This document shows positions 59,668-64,000 of a stretch of DNA of 64,000 nucleotides, one piece after another (within the stretch, counting starts at the first letter, position 1; every line of letters starts with the position of its first letter). A program made the translations under genes and the position numbers. Where the stretch lies: the NCBI GenBank assembly GCA_025057755.1, contig JANWVC010000013.1:124001-188000 (forward strand). Reading direction: 5' to 3'. Under the pieces are notes generated by a model that had not been told where the DNA came from, searched no databases, and saw only the letters and a list, made by a program, of their open reading frames with translations. Origin of the DNA: Limisphaera sp. Lineage in GTDB: Bacteria; Verrucomicrobiota; Verrucomicrobiia; Limisphaerales; Limisphaeraceae.

Positions 59668-61830
59668 ATGGTTGTCCAAATCGGCCATATTCTGAGCCTC
59701 ATGATCCTTATGACCAGTTGTACGGTCGCTGACCGGAAGAAGACTTTTCAAACTCCAATCCGATCGCTGAAAGAAGCCCAGGCCCGGGCGGAACATTTCG
59801 GCGCTGTACTGGACGTGCCCGCTTTTGAAACGACGCCAGAGGCCATCCAACGATTGGTGGAGCGCACGATTCAGACCGGCAATGCGGCGCTGGATGAAAT
59901 TGCGCACCAAGACCGGAGCCGGCTCACGTTTGACGACACCGTGCGGGCCTTGGATGACCTGCATCACATGATCGGCACGGCCGCAAACCGACTGGCGTTT
60001 CTTAAAGAGACCAGCCCGAACGCTGAGCTGCGACAAGCAGCCACGGCAGCTCTCAAGACATTACAGGAATGGGCTGTGGGCATCGAGTATCGGGAAGATG
60101 TTTATCAGGTCATCCGCGCCTACGCCGAGACACGTCCTCAGCTTTTTGGCGAGGATGCCAAATTGCTGGAAGAAACTTTGCGCGACTATCGTCGAGCCGG
60201 TCTGCATCTGCCCAAGCCGCAGCGCGATCGCGTGGAACAATGGCGCAAGGAATTGGCCCGGCTGTGTACCGACTTTGACACCCATGTCACGCAAGCGCGC
60301 AAGGTCTTGACCTTCCGGCGGTCGGAACTGGAAGGCGTACCCGAGAGTTTCCTGGATCAGCCGGGCATCCGCAGCGGACCGGATGAATGCACCATCCAGG
60401 TGAATGTCACCTGGCAATACTTGATGATCATGGAAAATGCGCGTCGGGAAGAGGTACGCCGACGGGTCGAGACCGAGCGGTACCGTTTGGCCCGCGAGAA
60501 CAATGCCGAGCTGGTGGGTCGCATTCTCACATTGCGGGATCGGATCGCCAAGGAGCTGGGTTACGCTCACTGGGCTGACTATCAAATCGAGCCGAAGATG
60601 GCGAAAACCGCGGCGCGTGCCCTTTCTTTCCTCCAAGAGACCGCAGCAGCGCTGCAATCGAAATTCGACGAGGAAAAGGCCCTCTTCCAAGCCATGAAAG
60701 CGCGGGACACCGGCGCCCCCAACGCCGCAGTCCACATATGGGATTGGCGTTACTACGCGAATCAACTCAGGAAAGAGCGATATCAGGTAGACGCCGAACA
60801 ATTGCGCGTCTATTTCCCCTACCAACAGGTCCTCGAGGGCATGTTCCGCATCTATCAGCGCATTTTTGAATTGCGATTCGATCCAATCGAGCCGCCGTGG
60901 CGATGGGTACCGGAGGTTCAGCTCTATGCCGTTAGCGATGCAATTACGGGCGAACCATTGGGTCTGTTTTATCTTGACATGTTTCCACGGGAAGGGAAGT
61001 TTAGCCATTTTGCACAATTCGGTCTGATTGAGGGGAAATTACTTCCCGACGGCCGATACCAACGGCCCACCGTGGCACTGGTCTGCAATTTCCCGCCGCC
61101 CCGGCCCGACCGGCCGTCCCTGTTGTCTCACGCAGAAGTGGAGACCTTGTTCCACGAGTTCGGTCATGCAATGCACTCCATCCTGACGCGGGCCAAATAC
61201 AGCCGTTTTGCAGGCACGAGTGTGCCACGGGACTTTGTTGAAGCGCCCTCGCAGATGTTGGAGAACTGGGTGTGGGACAAAACCGTCCTGGACAGTTTTG
61301 CCGCCGACTATCGGGATCCCTCGCGGAAGATTCCCCCAGAGATTCTTCAGCAGTTGAAGGAGGCGAAGCGTGCGAGCATTGCGCACTTTTATCGCCGGCA
61401 GTTCTCCTTTGGCATCATGGATCTGGTGCTGCACATGCAGGTCGGCGAAACCAACGCAAGCGAGGCCATCGTGCTCGGCAATCGTGTCCTGAGTGAGGTA
61501 TTTTACCCGGTGCCAGAAAATACGGCGTTCCTCACTTACTTCGGCCATTTCACGGGATACGATGCAGGATATTACGGCTATGCCTGGGCGGATGTCATCG
61601 CAGCGGACATGGCCACTGTGTTTGAACAGGCGCCCGAGGGATATCTCGATGTCACGGCAGGGCGCCGCCTACGTCGGGAGATTTATGAGCCCGGCGACTC
61701 GCGCGACGTGAACCTTTCCGTGGAACGATTCCTCGGCCGGCCGGTGCGCCGGGAACCGTTCCTTCGAGAATTGGGCATTCTGCCGCGAGAAACCTCGACT
61801 GCGCACCGAGACGAAGCCCCCGAGAAATGA
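59668..61830 (+). CDS. M3 family zinc oligopeptidase, possibly lipoprotein
   Basis: 720 residues. The N-terminus (ILSLMILMTSC) looks like a lipoprotein signal with a weak lipobox. The M3 catalytic site is HEFGH (His496, Glu497, His500) with the third zinc ligand Glu525 in FVEAPSQMLENW. DAGYYGYAWADVIAADM near the C-terminus is the usual M3A substrate-binding stretch. It resembles thimet/Dcp-type oligopeptidases, which degrade short peptides; location could be periplasmic. The gene begins 12 bases after the topoisomerase pseudogene. Confidence 0.93.
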   Translation: MVVQIGHILSLMILMTSCTVADRKKTFQTPIRSLKEAQARAEHFGAVLDVPAFETTPEAIQRLVERTIQTGNAALDEIAHQDRSRLTFDDTVRALDDLHHMIGTAANRLAFLKETSPNAELRQAATAALKTLQEWAVGIEYREDVYQVIRAYAETRPQLFGEDAKLLEETLRDYRRAGLHLPKPQRDRVEQWRKELARLCTDFDTHVTQARKVLTFRRSELEGVPESFLDQPGIRSGPDECTIQVNVTWQYLMIMENARREEVRRRVETERYRLARENNAELVGRILTLRDRIAKELGYAHWADYQIEPKMAKTAARALSFLQETAAALQSKFDEEKALFQAMKARDTGAPNAAVHIWDWRYYANQLRKERYQVDAEQLRVYFPYQQVLEGMFRIYQRIFELRFDPIEPPWRWVPEVQLYAVSDAITGEPLGLFYLDMFPREGKFSHFAQFGLIEGKLLPDGRYQRPTVALVCNFPPPRPDRPSLLSHAEVETLFHEFGHAMHSILTRAKYSRFAGTSVPRDFVEAPSQMLENWVWDKTVLDSFAADYRDPSRKIPPEILQQLKEAKRASIAHFYRRQFSFGIMDLVLHMQVGETNASEAIVLGNRVLSEVFYPVPENTAFLTYFGHFTGYDAGYYGYAWADVIAADMATVFEQAPEGYLDVTAGRRLRREIYEPGDSRDVNLSVERFLGRPVRREPFLRELGILPRETSTAHRDEAPEK

Positions 61831-61886
61831 AGGGGAAAAGCCAAGCGCGGAACGCGCTGTGTCCGGCGCATGCGAGTCGGGTCTTG

Positions 61887-63485
61887 TCATTCCTGTCTCC
61901 GTGCGGAGTCGTGCGAAGCATCGGGACCGGCCGACGCCGCCAGATTCCGTTGAGCCAGCCACTGCTTCCATAACTCCACTTCCACGTACAGCTCGAGAAA
62001 CACGCGAGGCCGAATCTCGTAAAGTCCGGCCATAAGCCACCGCCGGTTGGACCGGTCATCCCACCGCACATCCCACTCAGCAGCCGCCACGATCACAGGC
62101 GCAAACACAGTAGCGGGAAAGTGATCGTACCATCCAATCCGCTCAAAGGTCCGCCAATACCAAGGCAAAGGCCAGTATTCGTGCCGCGGGGCCGATACCT
62201 GAACTGGCATCCGCAGACCTTCCGGATGCACCCGGGCCAACTCTTGAACCCGCTCCACCATGCGCAACAGATCTGGAACAGTCTGTGCGTACACGTAAGG
62301 GTTGCGCCAGTCTGCGTAACGGACAAAGTTGGCTTGGACACATTGCCAACCCAGATGCAGAGCGGTGGCGGCACTCAACGCAACATGGACAACGCGCGCC
62401 CCAGGATGCGCCAGCCAACGCCAAGCAACGGCACAACCCACCCCGGCCAGGAGCACAAAACCGTGCCAAAAACCGACAAGGCACCATGGGGTCTTGTAAG
62501 GGATCGCCGTGTAGATCAAGGTCAGAGCCGCCGCATACAGCAACAGGCCTCGCAACCAACGTCGGGGCAAGTCATGCAAACCGGTCCCTCGAATCGCGGC
62601 CACAGCGGCAACTGCGGCCCACAGGAGAATGGTCGCCTCACTCCACCAAGGTCCTCGCGGCCGCTGATATCCGAGAAGCCGCTCCAGATAAAAATACCAG
62701 GGATGAATATGGGGCGAATCGCCCAGGGCCCGTTGTGTCCAGGGTAAATACGCCCATAGCGCGTCCAAGGGGCCCCGCCAGTGGGAAAAAAACGACGTGT
62801 AAAAGGTGACTGATACCGCCAAGGCCACAGCCAGGCCCAAAACCAAATGGTTCAAGGCAACAGCACGTCGCAGTCGTGTCCACGCGCCGACGCCACCCTC
62901 CCAATAAGCCACCCCCAAAATGGCCACGCCCAGCGCGGCAACAGGGAACACAAAGGTCTCCTTCGTGGCATGCATCAGTCCCAAAGCGGCGCCGGCCAGC
63001 ATCAGCCAGATCGCTTTCCGGCTTTTGACATAGTGCCATACAGCTAATCCCAAGATCCAAGTGAATAACGCCAGCAACATCTCATGGATGAAGTTCCGGC
63101 TGTAGAACACCAGCGCGGGGGAAAGCGCTGTAAAAAGGGCGGCCATGCCCACCGCTGCCCCCCCTATTACAGAGCGCAGTGGCCAGAGCAATGGGATCAA
63201 AACCGTTCCCGCCAATGCGGGGGTCAGTCGCAAGGTGGCCTCATCGAGTTCGCCGAAGCTCTGGACGCCCAACAAGCGGATGGTGACAAGAGAAAAATAA
63301 TAAAGCGTCGGCCCGTGATGCTCGCCCGGATGGTAACGATAAGGCTCCTGTTTCCATGCGGCGGCCTGCCGGATGGCGTTGACCGCCTCATCATTGTGCA
63401 TGGGCCGAAGATCCAGCCGAAAGCAACGGATCCCCAAGCCCAAGAGGGCAATCCAGACAAACGCCCACGCCCAACGGCGGCTCAT
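61887..63485 (-). CDS. Agl23-type (flippase-associated) membrane glycosyltransferase-like protein
   Basis: 532 residues with about 11 membrane segments. The first loop has the family acidic motif MHNDEAV (about residue 29) and YRYHPGEHHGPTLYYFSL, matching TIGR03663-like proteins related to the dolichol-phosphate-mannose-type GT39/ArnT transferases. KETFVFPVA and PYKTPWCLVGFWHG are further family blocks. It likely moves a lipid-linked sugar in the inner membrane. Its ATG overlaps the TGA of the upstream discoidin gene (ATGA), so the two are coupled. Confidence 0.85.
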   Translation of the reverse strand: MSRRWAWAFVWIALLGLGIRCFRLDLRPMHNDEAVNAIRQAAAWKQEPYRYHPGEHHGPTLYYFSLVTIRLLGVQSFGELDEATLRLTPALAGTVLIPLLWPLRSVIGGAAVGMAALFTALSPALVFYSRNFIHEMLLALFTWILGLAVWHYVKSRKAIWLMLAGAALGLMHATKETFVFPVAALGVAILGVAYWEGGVGAWTRLRRAVALNHLVLGLAVALAVSVTFYTSFFSHWRGPLDALWAYLPWTQRALGDSPHIHPWYFYLERLLGYQRPRGPWWSEATILLWAAVAAVAAIRGTGLHDLPRRWLRGLLLYAAALTLIYTAIPYKTPWCLVGFWHGFVLLAGVGCAVAWRWLAHPGARVVHVALSAATALHLGWQCVQANFVRYADWRNPYVYAQTVPDLLRMVERVQELARVHPEGLRMPVQVSAPRHEYWPLPWYWRTFERIGWYDHFPATVFAPVIVAAAEWDVRWDDRSNRRWLMAGLYEIRPRVFLELYVEVELWKQWLAQRNLAASAGPDASHDSARRQE

Positions 63486-64000
63486 GAGGCCGGAAGGGCG
63501 TACACCTCAAGTTCCTGCCAGCAGTTCAACGCACTTTGACTGCTGCCCCGTGTATAACATCGTACGTAACGTGCCTTGACCCCCTTGCCATCGACAATCT
63601 TGCCCTCGTGTGTTTCGAAATACTCCCGATCTGTCCCCACGCCCAAGCCGGAGCTGTTGTCCGAATCATTGTTAAACAGCGTGATGACCCCTTCACGGAA
63701 CTCCGGATCGTTTGAAACTTGGACGATCACATCATGGAAGACCTGGATGTAACGGTGATCATGCCACATGACAACCGCGTAAATCTCGTGAGGCTGTCCC
63801 AGGTCCACCTGAATCCACTGTGTCCCGCGTCGAAACTCAACGGCATCGTAATCAAAGGCTTCTTTCTTTCCGTCCGTGATTTGACTCAATTCACCCGTGA
63901 AAGGTTGCACACTAGCGGTGACTGGTTTGCCAAGGGCAACATTCTTAACGCCTTTTGGGACGAGGAACGGTGCCCGTGGCTTGTCAGACAAAGGTTCAAT
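63482..64000 (-). CDS. Discoidin (F5/8 type C) domain protein, N-terminus outside window
   Basis: The frame is open to the window edge without a usable ATG (a TTG lies at 63991), so the protein most likely continues to the right. Visible are 172 residues containing one discoidin-like carbohydrate-binding domain: ALGKPVTASVQPF, QITDGKKEAFDYD, TQWIQVDLGQPHEIYAVVMW and KARYVRCYTRG. Such domains bind cell-surface or matrix glycans. It overlaps the Agl23-like gene by four bases (ATGA), which argues for a joint role in surface glycans. Confidence 0.85.
   Translation of the reverse strand: MEPLSDKPRAPFLVPKGVKNVALGKPVTASVQPFTGELSQITDGKKEAFDYDAVEFRRGTQWIQVDLGQPHEIYAVVMWHDHRYIQVFHDVIVQVSNDPEFREGVITLFNNDSDNSSGLGVGTDREYFETHEGKIVDGKGVKARYVRCYTRGSSQSALNCWQELEVYALPAS

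Overview
The window reads as a piece of chromosome from a Verrucomicrobiota bacterium, probably near Limisphaerales/Pedosphaerales. This is inferred from content, not from a marker-gene search. The pointers are PEP-CTERM-type and VPETG-type sorting tails, a secreted protein whose mature end reads NVYSLNVVGYYN, a GH57 branching enzyme beside a DUF4912 protein, a propeller/Y_Y_Y sensor kinase, and a PhoPQ-activated-pathogenicity-related hydrolase. GC is high and Shine-Dalgarno signals are weak or absent before many genes. One tRNA gene, tRNA-Arg(CCT), is present. I see no rRNA, CRISPR array, prophage or intact insertion sequence.

Left part (1-26 kb), mostly housekeeping. A Gfo/Idh/MocA oxidoreductase is followed by a leftward gyrB-gyrA-LysM block. 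tyrS and an MFS exporter come next, then a leftward MFS permease. A sulfur pair (CysM-like cysteine synthase and thiosulfate/mercaptopyruvate sulfurtransferase) sits behind a clear TTGACA-N17-TATTAG promoter. A rightward run nth-lipM/lplA-prmC-murA leads to tRNA-Arg. After this come a decayed DUF3365 haem protein, an MFS transporter, a C-terminally degraded HAD-UbiA fusion, and a leftward DUF4912 / small membrane protein / GH57 module for glycogen.

Middle part (26-36 kb), low coding density. Three secreted proteins, two with exosortase-like tails, plus a NarL-type response regulator and a SagB-like nitroreductase lie among gaps of 0.7-1.9 kb in which I find no convincing gene. A large propeller histidine kinase (36-39 kb) is a plausible partner for the regulator 5 kb away.

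Right part (39-64 kb). Orphan class I fumarase alpha subunit diverges from lysS. Then come DUF72, KDPG aldolase plus a membrane-anchored GNAT protein, trigger factor, the AprA-like hydrolase, a KDG-kinase-like sugar kinase and a 586-residue lipoprotein of unknown function. A shattered GH172 gene, serS-glgA with overlapping stop/start, a frameshifted cupin, a small Cys-tailed membrane protein, a ParE-like topoisomerase pseudogene, an M3 peptidase, an Agl23-type membrane protein and a discoidin-domain protein cut by the window edge complete the region.

The most striking feature is gene decay. Five genes (DUF3365 haem protein, HAD-UbiA, GH172, cupin, ParE-like topoisomerase) are broken or degraded while all housekeeping genes around them are intact. 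Most breaks are single-base indels, often in homopolymer runs. Reading through the breaks gives recognisable family motifs, so the decay looks recent. Together with long gene-poor gaps this suggests a genome undergoing reduction; homopolymer sequencing error is the main alternative.
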